Shown: positions 22,147 to 34,797 of the stretch, piece by piece | Position numbering within the stretch: the stretch's first letter is position 1 | Layout: each line of letters begins with the position of its first letter | From: Alligator mississippiensis | Lineage: Eukaryota; Chordata; Crocodylia; Alligatoridae | Assembly: GCF_030867095.1 (NCBI RefSeq) | Contig: NC_081824.1 | Location: 343,722,203 to 343,786,202 of the forward strand | Direction of reading: 5' to 3' | DNA length: 64,000 nucleotides | Made by a program: the position numbers and the translations under genes | The notes under the pieces: model-generated | What the model saw: the letters and a program-made list of their open reading frames with translations, nothing else | The model's database searches: none | What the model was told of the DNA's origin: nothing

Positions 22147-23094
22147 TAATAAGATATAGCTACCCCTTATAAGTGGTGTGTGTCAATAATGTGTTTTACC
22201 CAATATCTTGATGTTTGATGTCAGTACTTCAGTTTTTATTTTGCTCACTCCAAAGGCTTTAACTAAAGGGATAAATCTTATTTGATAGCTAAATAAGCTA
22301 TTTTTTTTTTAACAGGAACTCTCCCAAAAATATTCTCGGGTTTTATGTTTTCCTCTTTGGAAACCTGGGCTTACAGGTTTGAATGTAAAGCACAAAATTT
22401 ATTGAAGGCTACAGTTTGACCAACTTAACTGGAGGATCTATAGTGTATGTTAAACTTGTTAGTTGGACCATTATATATTTCCTAGTGAATATTCTTTAAA
22501 TATGTGTCTACCTCTAAAATTAATTGACTTATTTTAGATAGTGTACTAAACCGGGCAATTGCAGTAGAGTACATTTTTTTTAAACAGATACAGATGAAAG
22601 AATCCTAAATGTGGCCTCCTTTGTGCATACAAAATCACTTACTTGGGCATTTTTCGAGAATTAGAACCTGTGCATACAGTTAATATAATCTAACATCTAC
22701 CTGCTCCAAAATGGCCATAGAATTTTAATGCATAAGATCTACTGAGGTCATAAAGGATGGATTTAGAAAATGATATGCATTTAAAAATTGTTAAAGGCAA
22801 CGGATTATTTTTCCATAACCACAATATAGAACTGTAAATAATGTATAGTTACCTCCATGCACAGGTGCCAGTGCTTAAGCTTAGAGAATCTTTGTACACA
22901 ACTGCACACTTACAACAGGAGTTTACTATATGAAAACAAGTCTCAAACCAAATAACACAATAAGCTCAGTAAGGTATAACTCAATGAGTTACAATGCAAA
23001 CAGTTAGGCTGCTGCATCATTGGTAACATTAATCAAGTATAACCAGTGGCAATTAATAAATGCCAAGATTTTAATGTACTTGAGGCAAGGATTT
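22147..23094. other. Intron, no feature recognised
   Basis: AT-rich unique sequence with no gene. Confidence 0.5.
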
Positions 23095-23292
23095 TTTGTG
23101 ATATCTTCTATTGAACCAAGCGTATAGTTGTGAAAGCTCTTGGAGGAGCTTTTGGACAAATAACCTGAAAAAGGGCTTGTCCAATTGGTCTTCCATATAT
23201 ATAGGTGGTCTTATAAAAGAGATCATGAAAAAATTCTTGCCTTTTGTACGTTTCCTGAACCTTGATGGCTACAAAAACACTCCAGTCCTACA
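23095..23292 (+). repeat. Unclassified interspersed repeat ('cctgaacc..gatggctac' type)
   Basis: Contains TTGTGAAAGCTCTTGG, AAAAAGGGCTTGTCCAAT and TTTCCTGAACCTTGATGGCTACAAAAACACTCC. This order of words is familiar from a common vertebrate interspersed repeat whose class I cannot name. A relative lies inverted at 40295-40460. Confidence 0.5.
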
Positions 23293-23469
23293 ATGAGATT
23301 TTAATGGGAAACTGTGCAAACATTTGTACTGGGTGAATATAAACTTACAAGTTAATTCCAAATTCTCTGTAGCAACAAGGAGAAACAACATCTAAAAAAG
23401 CTGAAACGTGCAACCTAAACATATAGCCCACAGTGCAAGGCAAGCTGGTCAGGAGGGGGTATATATGTA

Positions 23470-23844
23470 GGGTAACAATCCGTCCCCGTTTGGCCGGGAC
23501 AGTCCCGGATTTCATAGGCCAGTCCTGGCCAGCTGGTGAAAATTGAAATAAAAGTCCCAGAATCACTCCCCTACCCACACATATCTGGCCTGGCTCCTTC
23601 TGAGTAACAGCTGGAGGCAGGGGGTGGGTTGGGCTGGAATTAAGTCTATCCACCTTGATCGCACACAGCAGCAGCAGTGCTGGCCCACCTGCCTGGCACA
23701 GAATCCATGCCGCTCTACCTTCCCACTGGACTGCACCCCATGACCTTGCCTGCCTGCCTCTGCTCAAAGCAAAGCTGCTAACTTGGAGGGAGGAGGGAAT
23801 GGGAATTTCCAGTATCCTGGATTTTCTTAAAAATACGGTCTCCG
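23470..23844. mobile_element. TA-flanked element of the TAGGGTAACCAT family
   Basis: The left end GGGTAACAATCCGTCCCCG, after TA, runs into GGCCGGGACAGTCCCGGATTT. The right-end complement CGGAGACCGTATTTTTAAG, after TA, runs into AATCCAGGATACTGG. The terminal repeats are imperfect. It is the same broad family as 2716, 38177 and 43187. GC-rich centre, no coding capacity. Confidence 0.55.
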
Positions 23845-24239
23845 TATGTATATATAATGGGGTATACTTTGTTGCTACTCTGCAGCTTGTTTCCCTTGTT
23901 AATGTAAGTTACCACATGTGGCTACACAGCTGCATCTGTAACCTTCATCCAACACATCAACCCTACTGTGTTACTAGTTTCACATCTTGCATGGCAGCTG
24001 ATCTTTTTTTCACTGTATTCTCTAGAACATTAAAGACTAATCCTGCTTTGCATCATCTTAAATAGAAATTCTGCTATTTAGCAAGTAATAAAATGAGACT
24101 CTACTTCCCTAAAAAAATGTCTTTTTCTCTACCTCACTGTTATTTATAAGACAGTCGCAGCAAGAGACCTTAGCACAATACTGAATGTGCAAAACACATA
24201 TAAGCAATAATCCCTGATTACAGGAGTTTCCAATCTAAA

Positions 24240-24375
24240 CAGAATACATAGAAGAGAAAATGGAGAGTCAGAGCAGTGAAGTGGCATGTCCAGCGTCACC
24301 TGGAAACAGTGCCAAATAGAGAAGTCAAGTCCCACCAAGCCTGACCACAACTCCAATCCAATGAAGTACACTGAT
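24240..24375 (-). repeat. MIR-like CORE-SINE, old copy
   Basis: Reverse-complement MIR layout: AGTGAAGTGGCATGTCCAGCGTCACCTGG, then AGTGCCAAATAGAGAAGTCAAG, then CACAACTCCAATCCAATG. Diverged. Confidence 0.65.
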
Positions 24376-24412
24376 TGTCCACTTTCACTTTGATTTCATC
24401 CTTTATCTAGCT

Positions 24413-24701
24413 GAGGGGTGGCAAACCTGTGGCACCCACGCCACAAGTGGCACAAGTACCCTCTGGCTGTGGCACATGGCAGATTAGGGACAGAACAAGT
24501 ATCACAGCAGCAGATAGGGCAGAAATCAGGGCAGGAAGCAGGAGGTACAGGGCAGGAAGTAGAAAATAGAGCAGAAGATCAGGCAGGGAGAACAGGGCAG
24601 GGAACAGAAAGAGCAGCAGACTAGGAAGAGGATCAGAGTCACACCCAAAGCAGACAGAGGGCTAATTTGTGGCACACCTGCCAAAAAGTTGTCCTGTTGT
24701 C
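24413..24701. mobile_element. hAT MITE with perfect 8-base duplication
   Basis: Identical flanks ATCTAGCT lie at 24405-24412 and 24702-24709. The left side GAGGGGTGGCAAACCTGTGG and the right-side GTGGCACACCTGCCA give an imperfect terminal repeat. The interior is a run of GGGCAGAA/CAGCAGAT-type purine-rich units. A relative occurs at about 55195-55400. Confidence 0.8.
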
Positions 24702-24709
24702 ATCTAGCT

Positions 24710-26529
24710 CATCTGCTCTAGTGAATAAAATGAAAAGTGACACTACAATGCACAATGAGGTTTTCTGTATTTTAGAGTGAAAAGGTGTCAAATGTTTTAA
24801 AATATCTAGCTCTACAGATCTGTGCATGATTTCCTCATTAACTCTTTTGCAAGAAACAAATCTTAACAGATTTTTTTCATAAATACCTGGATATAGAAAA
24901 TGACATGGGTATAAGAACTATTAGTTAAAGGCAATTGCTTTTCATTGCATAATTACAATGTAGAACTGTAAATAATTCATAGTTCCAAGGTCAAAAGGGT
25001 GGAGGTTAAATGTATTTTAAGGGTCTGCCGTACATATCAATTTGTGCTTTCACTTATCCCTTGGTTGTACTTATGTGCATTTTCCAGACACCAAAAGTCT
25101 ACTATAGGTCCATTGCTATGTTTATTTGCATTCTGCAATGGTTATACAATTTTTGCTCTTGTGTGTTCTGTAGATGTTGTGCCTTCAGTTCAGTAGGGAA
25201 GTTTCCAGAGATCCCAAAGAGGGGCCAGGTCATTGCTTTCCTTGCAATGACAATACCATTCCCCAGGCTCCTTGGCCACAGAGTAAATATTAGGCAGCCC
25301 CCTGGAGTCACTTTTTAATTTTTTTTTTTAGATAGCAAGCACAGGCAATATGTAATCACCAAGTGTACCTTTCCTTCCAATTTAAAGTTATTAATTTCTT
25401 AGCAACCAATAAAGTAAGCTTTACAAAGCTATTTCCCCATAGCACTTAAGTATAGTATTTTCAGCTCCATTATGCGGAGCAAATAGGACTTGGGGCAAAC
25501 TGGCAGGTTAGTTTTAATAATATCAGAAATCCAATACTTACTGAGTTCAGAATGAGCGTTCCCTGGTGTATCTTGCATTAATGGCAGTGAGGAGTGGTTT
25601 CACTGTTGAAGGACACAAGCTTTGAGGCAAGATATATACAGTACAAGCTACAATAGCAAATTAAAGCATGTCACCCTACACTTGAAAGTATCATCCCAAT
25701 GCTACAGCCATTAAAGTCAATGAGAGTTTAGATAAAATATAGTTTTAGTCAAGTTATATAATAATAGAAACTTTCTTTCCCTTAGATATCAGCATACCTA
25801 GCCTAAATATAATTACTAAGCTTATCTTCCTTTACACTGAGAAGGGAAAATCCTTATAAGTAGTATGGCTTGGTCAATACTGGGAGGTTTAAACACACTG
25901 CAAAACTTAATCTGAAACATGTATATTAGGAGTCAGTTGATTGGGCCATATGTAGTTTTCAATCCCCAGGTACAGCTGCTACTGCTGTTATATATGAAAT
26001 ACGGAAGCTATTAGATTATTGCATTGTAATAGCACAAAATAATTATCCTTAGTTCAGTACATTGAACTCTACTGACAATGGAAGTCAATGTCAATAGTAG
26101 TATGCCATGTGTATATAAAAGTGCAGTATATGGCCCATTCTGCATAATTTTTTACCAGACTGGCTAAAATAAAACTTGCATCCAAACCTCCACTGATATG
26201 ATGGCACTTCAAAAATACTGTACTTGTTAAATGAATGTGATATATTCCTTTATTAAATCAGAAAGTAAAATATTTTCAGAGCATGTGGACACTGCGACAT
26301 GCAGGGAGACGAACTGTGTGTGCCTATACTAATGAAAGTGGATCAAATACAGAGACGAACATTCACCTTCTGTGAAGCTATGCCAGTATAGACCCACAGA
26401 AGAACTGGCCCATGGACTATCTGAACAAAACATATAAGAATTAAAGGTATCTATATATTACTTGTCTCAACTATCACAGAATAGCGAGCAGTGAATCCAT
26501 TTACATAAACTAATCTCCCTGTACAGTGA
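24710..26529. other. Intron, no gene recognised
   Basis: About 1.8 kb of mostly unique AT-rich sequence. A TTAAAGTCAATGAGAGTTTA word near 25708 resembles the ancient amniote palindromic repeat. Words at about 26285-26400 (GTGCCTATACTAATG, CCAGTATAGACCC) hint at a decayed MITE, not strong enough to call. Confidence 0.45.
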
Positions 26530-28125
26530 GCCAGAGCCTCCTCTTACTTTAAGAGGAAAGTGCCCCAGGTCACCCTTGCCAGTGACGACACATAGGGGGT
26601 GCATGTGCATCCCCTGAGAGTGCTGGTGCACCCCTTGATGGCTGTGCTCGCATCTTAGGCGACGGACAGGGGGGGCAGGCAGGAGTGCCAGTGTACCCCC
26701 TGCAAGCACTGGCCAGGGAGCAGGGCCACCAGATGAAGCGGCTGTGCTCCCAGGTGGTGCACAAGCACTGGCTGGGGAGAAGGGCCACCAGCAGAAACAA
26801 CTGTAGCTGCAGCCACTTCTGGAAGTCCCGCAGCCCTTCCTGAAGAGCCACAGCCACTTCTTTGTGAGTGAGATCAGCTGCAGGGGACCTTCTCCCCAGT
26901 CAGCACAATTGGCCACAGGGAGACCCCCTTCCCTGAGTCAGTATGATTGGTCATGGGGGGACTCCATCTTCCCCCAGTCGCTGGGGGGGGCATATACCCC
27001 CCTGACTCAAGAGGCACCAGTCACCCATGACCCTTGCTGTATAGGCAGGCAGCTGAGCTAAAGCTAGCTGCACTGCACTGCACTAAGCTTGATGTGTGGG
27101 GTAGATTTCCAGGCAGCCTGAGAATAAAGGCTGCAAGCAGCTGGGTTAAGCTGCAGCAGGGAGGGGCACAAGGGAGGGGCCCTGTGCTTGACTAGGGAGC
27201 CACCTGACTGGAAGGGGCAGTTCTCCAGGGTGTTGTTCAGGCAAACCCAATGCCTGAAGCAAGGCAGGCAGCCTAACCCTGTGTGTTGCAAGCAGCAGAG
27301 CTCCTGGGAGGAAGAGGTTGTAGGAGACAGCATGGCAGGCACCCAAACCACACATAATAGCTGAGAGGTGAGATTTCAAATGGAAGGAGGGCTTGCAGGA
27401 TGCCACTGACCCAGAGTTGGGGAGACCTTTTGTTCAGAAGTGGTTGCTTGTTGCAGCTAAGTTTAACACTGGAGGATTGGGTTGTGAATATGGGGAAGGC
27501 GGGAGGCCACAGAGGGGTAGGCACTGTGGTGGGGCATTGTAACAGGCAGCCCAGCCTGAGGTCAGAGACTCAAAGGGCTGAGGGCTGATACAGCAAGTGC
27601 AGCCCAGACTGGGATTAGGGACCCAGAGGGCTGGCTCAGAGCACGAGACAGGGCCAGAGGTCCAGAGCATACAAGTATGAAACAGGGAAAGGGCCTAGGA
27701 GCCAAGGTCCATGGCAGTGAACCTGGACTGAGAGGCACAGCCAGAATAAAAGGGCCAAGGCTGGGAAAGCTGTTGACCCAGACAAAGGTCCAAAGCCTGA
27801 CAGTCAAAAGCTGCTTTGTGGCTAAGGAGCCCCCTCCATTGAACCGGGAGCAACACTGCAAGGTGTAGGCATGACTGCAGAGAAAGACAGAGGCGACAAA
27901 TATGCCCAGGGGACAAGACTGGGGTCAGCTGGGTATAAGAGGTACCACTGTCTAGAGTGAGCTATGGCTCAGTCTGGGACCTGGGAACCTTCACACCATA
28001 ATAATTTCATCAAGGCATGGGAGGCAAGGAAACAGGAGGGTACCCTAAGGAGCCAGAGTGGGTGCAGGAGTCACACGGCCACCAGGGGGTGCCACAGTTG
28101 CCCCGAAATATGGTCCTGATACATT
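26530..28125. repeat. Unclassified GC-rich block
   Basis: About 1.6 kb distinct from its AT-rich surroundings. It includes a 59-base tandem duplication (CAAGCACTGGCCAGGGAG at 26703 and CAAGCACTGGCTGGGGAG at 26762) and repeated words such as GGGACCCAGAGGGCTGG. Open frames occur on both strands, and none resembles a protein I know. It may be one or more old mobile elements. I found no ends or target duplication. Confidence 0.4.
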
Positions 28126-28563
28126 TTCCTGGAACAATTTCACAACTGCATATGGTGGGGAACATTGAGAAGAATTCTTGGATTCTGCAGCAAGTTGTTT
28201 TTTCCTATTTCCACATGAGCAGCTTAAGAGGCCACACACCATCTGCGCCAGTCACTTGGTTGATTTTTGTACAAGGATAATAGTTAATGAATTTCCATTA
28301 TTCCACAACAGAAGGCCTGAAAGCATTCATATCTCTTTCAATGAAGGCTGAACAGCTAAGGTCATGAACCCAAATTTGATTTATGTTAATGCCACACCCA
28401 GTTTAATGCCTCTTTAAACTGTCAGGATAGGAAAAAGAGGCCTTGACATAAAGAAGCAAGCTCCACAGCAATACTAGCTAAGGGTAGAAATTCATAGTTA
28501 ATCAATTTTCATCTAGTGAGTTTTAACCATGTGCCTCCCAACAAGAGTAGTGCACAGTTCTAA
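28126..28563. other. Intron, no feature recognised
   Basis: AT-rich, no gene or clear repeat. Confidence 0.45.
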
Positions 28564-28565
28564 TT

Positions 28566-28985
28566 TATAGAGCTGTGCAAAGCTTCGGTTTCTGGTTCGA
28601 TTTGGCAGAGATTTGACCCTATTTGGTGGCTGAATCTCTGAATCTGAATCAAATCAGGAGACTCTTTTATCTCTCTGAATCGAATCGGAACCCTCCAAAT
28701 CAATTCAGAGAGATTTGGAAAGATTCGGCGATTTGGACATAGACTCAGCTTTAAATTTTTTTCTACATACCTCAAGGTACTAGGTGGCTCGTGAATGCTG
28801 AGATGCTGGGGCGGATGGAGCGTGTCACAGGAGTGCTGGGCAGTACCCAGCATGCTCAGCAGCAGATCCAGAAGTAGACCAGAAGCACTTCCAGGTCCGC
28901 TGGGGAGTGCAGTGGGCCCCCCATCCCGTACCACTTCGGCTCGGCGACTGGTGCCTCCTGGGTCTGGGGGGTGCACCCAACTATA
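28566..28985 (+). mobile_element. hAT-like element of the TAGAGCTGTGCAAAGC family, right side missing
   Basis: It starts TAGAGCTGTGCAAAGCTTCGG, followed by repeated GATTCGG/GAATC words (CTGAATCTCTGAATCTGAATC), a pattern I know from a reptile hAT MITE. A GGGCAGTACCCAGCAT hairpin lies near 28840. The expected mirror-image right terminus was not found. Confidence 0.55.
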
Positions 28986-28999
28986 TTTAGACCTTGCAA

Positions 29000-30473
29000 A
29001 TTGAGCCAATTTACAAGTTTGTGTCTTTCTCTCATTTTGATAAGCTATAACAGAAAACTTTTCTGACAGCTATCGTTCAGTGTATGTATTAGCTTCAAAG
29101 GAAATGCACATTTCTTTATAAACCTACATATGAAATATAGGTTCCCAGATCTGGTTGCACAATCATTTATCACCAGCCTGAATACTCCAACAACAGAGTG
29201 GTCTGCATTCCAAGTACCTTGTTAGCAGAGTAGCTTAGAGACATCCACAGGAACATATGTTATTGTCACTTGTGAGAACTAGGCAACAGTGGGATCCAGA
29301 AATGGTGTCCTACCAAAAAACCTCAAACAAACCCAAAGGATTTTCTATCCTTTTCCTGTGCCTACTACTGTTACTGAAAAAAAAAAATATGAAAAAAAAT
29401 GAAACAATTTACCATCATCCTCAAGCTTTGAGTGAATTAGTGCTGACTGCACAGAGGTTATTAGCTAACTTTAGTGAGAGGCAGTGGAATGAAGAGTACC
29501 CTTGAGAGAAAAATCATAAAATAAAGTTTGTATTACAAAAAGCCAAGACTGCAGAGCTGTCCAAAGGAAAAATATCTCATACAGAAGTGGCCAGATGCCT
29601 TTGCGTTATGAAATTAACACATTCACACACAGTGAAAAATCTCCCAATATTTATGTCCTAAGAAAATATTTAAAGAAGTGGTCTAAAGACAGTGTCATCC
29701 ACAGCATGCCCCATGAAGTTTCTGGCAATAGTGACAAGACCTACAAATGTTTCAGAATGAATGGCAAATCTGAGACATAAGAGGAGAAGAAAAACACTGA
29801 ACAATCACTTTTGGCTTTACGTAGTTCTGGATGGATGGATGGATGGATGGAATTATCAACATCTCTTCTACTGGATATGGCTTTATCAGCCATGATATTC
29901 AATGAGGACCAAGGGAGGCCAGCTTCTGAACAATCATAGCAGGCACAGAAACAATATATATATATCTTTGCTATGTTGAGGAAGTTACATCTCAGCTTTC
30001 CTTTCCTGAAGCATGCTTGAATTGTTTAATACTCATGAACCTTGTGTGGCTAATATGAGCATCCAAAAAGCATCCTCATTGAATTTTTGCAACCTGCACA
30101 ATCACTGTGTAAGGTATATTAATTGTAGACTTTTTTTTAACCTGATTTGGGAAGTAAGCACACACCATCAACAATTTTGTACTGTCAAGTTATTACAGCT
30201 TCACATCAAAATAGTTAAAAGTGGTCAAATTAATCTATTCTATTCAGCTGCCAAAATGTCTGCAGCAGGACATCATTGTGCAGAACATCATTGTGCAGTA
30301 TTTACAACTTGGCCATCAAACAATATTCTATTAATGTCCTACTCTTTTTCTGGGGCAATGTCTTTTTAATTCCCTATAAAATCCTACATCAACTTGAAAG
30401 CCCATATGAAGATATCAGAGACCCCAGTGAGCTCACTTTTGTCCACAAAAAAGGAGACTCCTAGGGCACGTCC
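29000..30473. other. Intron, no gene
   Basis: AT-rich with a short (ATGG)n run at about 29830-29851 and a TATATATA run near 29956. No coding sequence or transposon recognised. Confidence 0.5.
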
Positions 30474-32059
30474 ATACATGCAGGCACATGTACTTGCAGC
30501 AGCTCAAATAGAAACGGCGCAAATCTGAGCTGAGGCTTTTTGCCTCAGTGCTTGTGCCTGAACATGCACTTTGGTGTGGTGAAAGTTGTGCCATTTGAGG
30601 CAAAATAACCCTGCCTGGCTCCTCCTGGATCTGTAGTTAGGGGGAGCTGAAAGCTGGGGCCAGCACCTGTGCTGGCCCCAGCAGTGTAAAAAGCTGCCCT
30701 ATCCTGGCCCCAGCAGTACAAAAAGCTGCCCTGGCAAGTAGTTCAGGGCTACTCACTCTTAGGAGCTTATTGGGCCCAGCCAATTGGTACCTGGGGACAC
30801 TACCCCTTGTGCCAGCTGCACTGCTGGAGCAACCCTGAGAGTTCCCTGCACCCTTTACCCAGTATAGCAGTCTGGCTGTGGGGGCTGCTGCCTGGCTGTG
30901 ACCTGCTGTGCACCTTTCAGACTCAGATGGGGCCTGCACAGTCAGTAGAGGCATCTGCCCTCTGGGCCAGCTGCCAGTGGGCTGTGGCTTCACAGTTGGC
31001 CTTTGTGCGGCACTACTGCCATGTGTGCCCCTGCCTGGCCATCTGGGCAGCTATCACCCAGAAGATGTTCCCAGTGTGGTGGCCTGCCTTGAACTGTCAA
31101 AGCATGTCCTCCTGGCCCCAACTGGCCAGGAGGTCAGCCACCTCCAGCTGGGTGCAAGGTGCCAGCTCTGAGCTGGATCCTCTGCCTGGGTCCTGCCACT
31201 TGCCTCCCTAGCAGGAATTCTGGTGTTCCCTATTTGAAAAGTGAAAAATCCCTGATAAAAAAATCCCAAAGTTACTCTGTAAAATACCCCAAAATCCATG
31301 TTCCTCCACAATTAAAACAAAAGACCACTGTATACAGAGAGAGAACAAGAGAGAGATAGAGACTGAGACAGCAATCAGCTGGGCAATGTTTTATTGATAT
31401 ATCTACAATGTTAAAGCAATTTGGAAGCCTACCAGTGTCTTTATCATTATAATAAAATGAATTCTAAATACCTATACTTTTTGCTGCTGGCCTTTGGTTT
31501 TCTTACCATACAGCAGTTAGAGCTCCCCCTGACTCCTTTACTAACCAGGAAGTGGGGACAGCTGCCCCTGCGGCCACAGCTCCTGTCAGCAGGTCTCATC
31601 CTGTCTGGCAACTGGGCACACAGGGTGTGTGAAGAGGGGATGTAGGGTTTGCAGAAGAGGGGTGGGAACAGGGGTGGGGGAATGCAGCTGGCTATTCAGG
31701 GATGTGGGGGCCCATGGTGTGTGTGGGTAGGTGTGGGTGGATCATGGAGGGACTGTGAAGGGGGAGCTGCTCAGGAGGGGTGGGTCCCTGGCCCCCGCAG
31801 GATGCAGTCCCCCATCATAGCTCATGGACTGCTCCCCCAACAGGGGTCACATGGCCCCCCCAGGGGCTACCACCCCCCCTGCAGGGCCCACGTGCCCCAC
31901 CCCACTTGCTCCCCCACCACCCCAGATTGCTGCCCCGCCTGGTCTCATCCCCCACCGGCTCCTTCAGCCTCCCTCGATGGCTACCCCACCCGGCCCCATC
32001 CCTCACTTGCACCCCCAGACCCCTGATGGCTGCCCCGCCCAGCCCCAGCCTCCTGGCAC

Positions 32060-32090
<31 letters not shown>

Positions 32091-33002
32091 GCCCTGAACT
32101 CATTGGCAGCAGCAACTGCTGTTAGGGTCACTGGGACCTCATGACAGAGTCCCCCCACACAGTATGGCCAGGGGCAGCAAGGTGCCATGCAGCTCTATGC
32201 ACTGTCAGACAGCTGGGGCTGCTGCAGCTGTCACCAGGGGCCCAGCACCACTCAGCCTGAGTGGCCCCAGCTGCCCAACAGTGCACAGAACCATGCAGCA
32301 CCCTGCCAACCCCGGCTGCACCCGCATGATGGGGCAGTGGCAGTGCGAGTGCCAGGCAGCCAGGGCTAGTCCCCGCTGCCCCCCGCTGCCCTGTGCTTTG
32401 AGGCAGGGCTCTGCCAGGAGGCCCCAGTGACCCCGATGGCAGCTGCTACTGCCGGTGAGTGCAGAGATTTTTTTTTTTTAATTGCTGGGGCTGCGATTGG
32501 AGTTCTGTGGGTGCAAGCGGGGGATGGAGCCCGGTGGGGCAGCAATTGGGAGGGCTCAGGGAGCGGGAAGAGGCTGGGGCTAGTGAGGGTCCCCCCCCTC
32601 ACCCCCTACTTACCAGTACAGAGCTTAGGTCCAGCTCCCTGCGGCTGGTACGCTGCCAGCTCTGCACGGGCAGGCAGCGTGCTTCAGCACCACAGCAAAA
32701 GCCAGCCACAGGGACGCTTTGGCTGGCTACCAGAGTGTCTCTGTGGAGGACCAAGCCTCTGGTTGCCTCAGGGCATGGTCCTGGACCATGCCCTGCCCTG
32801 CTTTTTTTGCCCGGGGTATTTTTTAATCTGTGGATATCCAGGGGTCTAATTTTGCCCCTGCGCTGCAAATCTGCGGCACAGGGAATGTTTTTTTTTGCTG
32901 CTGCACATGCCTCTTGCAGTATCTCAATGCTTCTCAGCGCTTTCGCCAAAAGGCCTTTTAGATGCTGCAAGAGGCACATGCATGCTCATCTGGACACGTC
33001 CC
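30474..33002. mobile_element. 2.5 kb foldback DNA element
   Basis: The left end GGGCACGTCCATACATGCAGG and the right-end complement GGGACGTGTCCAGATGAGC, followed by GCATGTGCC-like words, form diverged terminal repeats. Inside, a C-rich stretch ending in a long A run (about 31900-32086) is repeated in inverse orientation at about 32466-32600, which begins with a T run. A short perfect stem, GGGGCCAGC facing GCTGGCCCC, lies at 30654-30681. GA-rich sequence lies at about 31336-31365. No protein recognised. The element may contain nested insertions; no target duplication was identified. Confidence 0.55.
32060..32086. repeat. Poly(A) tract within the foldback arm
   Basis: About 27 A residues directly follow TCCTGGCACTT. 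The mirrored arm carries a T run at 32468-32480, so the tract belongs to the inverted repeat and need not be a retroposon tail. Confidence 0.7.
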
Positions 33003-33449
33003 ATAAATGCAGCTGGACCTCTTAGCCTTGTTCATTTGAGATATGAGCTTCAGCTTTCCCTCTGCTTTCTCCCTCCATTACACCAACCTCTACTCTTTGC
33101 TTTATCTTTTCTGCCAGGGGACAGCTTTTCCTCCTAGTTCTCTTCCTTCTGAGCGTGACTAGGTGGAAGGAAAGGAGAGAGCCCTCAAAATTGTGTGAAT
33201 ATCCAGACAGTCATAAAAACAAAGTTAAAGAAATCTGGATACAGAAAAAGTGTCATGATAGCAGAGAAGCTGATGCTTAGTTAAACCAAACCATTTCCTT
33301 TACATTGGTGCTGACTGAACATTTATACGAAGGGATATAGCATGGATGAGGCCAGAAAACAGTATTGCTATATACCTGTTACATGTAATGGCAGAGAACC
33401 ATATAGCATATGGTAAATGTGTAATACACTGCAATGTATAGTACATGCA
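33003..33449. other. Intron, no feature recognised
   Basis: No gene; ordinary AT-rich intron. Confidence 0.45.
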
Positions 33450-33650
33450 ATGATACACGGCGATCAAATGGACAGACCACTGAATTGGGAGTCCAAAGTC
33501 TAGTTCTGCCACTGACCTACCGTGTGACTTCGGGTAAGTCAGTTCATCTTTCAAGGCTTTTGCTTACCCTCTCACCTTTGTGTCACCATCTACTCAAGCG
33601 TCTCAGTGCTTTTGCCAAGGTTCATATCTTGCTATAGGCTTGTGAAGCAC
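33450..33650 (+). repeat. MIR-like CORE-SINE
   Basis: TTCTGCCACTGACCTACCGTGTGACTTCGGGTAAGTCAGTTCATCTTTCAAG closely follows the MIR body (box-B-distal and core), preceded by GGACAGACCACTGAATTGGGAGTCC. The downstream part is decayed, with GTGAAGCACCTGGAAGAATA near the end. Confidence 0.8.
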
Positions 33651-34789
33651 CTGGAAGAATAGGTCTTCATCTCAGCTTTCTGTTCATTCAGACCTTCATT
33701 GGTTCATCATAGGAGGCTTCAGTTCATGACATTATAAAATATAACACTTTAACAAATAATAAATATGGTTTAAAAATATGGGAAAATATTTAAGGGAAGT
33801 AAGAAGAATAAATTTGCTTTGTGTCTCCATGACTTTTTTTGGAATAGCCTAGTTTTCCTTAATCCTTTTAAGTTAAACAAACTTCCATGATGCATCTCAA
33901 AAACATACATCCATTAACATATTTAATTTTTAATCACAGCATATCATGATTTCATCAACAATTTTGTATGCCTACTACTTGTTACTTAATCTGTGAAATA
34001 CAGTTCAGAAAAAAGACCATGCTATAAAACCTGTTGGTATAAAGATAAGCACTTTATTTAATATCCAATTAAATGTGGTCACCAGAGAAATCACAGCTTA
34101 TGAAACTTTATCAGAAAAAGATTAATCTATTTCAGGCTTAACCCAAAATGTCATAAAAGAACTCATGAATTTAGATAGGAATCCACTTATTATCCAAAGA
34201 CATTTTCATATTGAGTAAGAACAGCCTAAATTGCTGACTATATTTATATTTGGTTCAATCAAATTTCTATATTCTGTAGCTGTCATTGATTTTGGGACAA
34301 TTATCAAACAAAAATGATGAACAAACTAAAGGAACATTATGGAGTCTTTTTCAATTCCACAGTAATCATTAGAAAATGCACAGCCTGCTCATTGATAATG
34401 GTTTAACAGCTTACAGGGTGACTTCATCAAATTTAAAAGTAAGTCACACCCAGAAGGCAGAAAGATTTTTTTAATAGCATTACAATTTACCATTTTAAAG
34501 TTAATTGTATTGTGCTTTTGTTTCAAAGTGCACAAGCTACATTAAAGTTAGTCTGTTCATATTATGTGGTTGTCCCCATAACCATGATTTTTAAAACTGA
34601 AAAGCTTGGAGAAATACTTGGATTTATTTCTTTTTTTTAAATTAACTGACATTTCTTGCACATCTAGAAACAACCCCTTTCAGCTTATCAAATGGATTTC
34701 TCAACTATCATAAGGAAAGGGGTTTCATTTGTACACTGTTTGATGTCTGATTTATTTAACTACATATCTCTTCAAATTATTAAATGATC
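33651..34789. other. Intron, repeat-poor
   Basis: About 1.1 kb of AT-rich unique-looking sequence up to the CR1 insertion site, with no gene. Confidence 0.45.
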
Positions 34790-34797
34790 ATTATTAT

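Noticed and set aside
32060-32086. Long A run as the tail of a processed retrocopy
   Set aside because: The run and its C-rich upstream sequence recur inverted about 400 bases on, so it is part of a foldback arm; no parent gene is recognisable.
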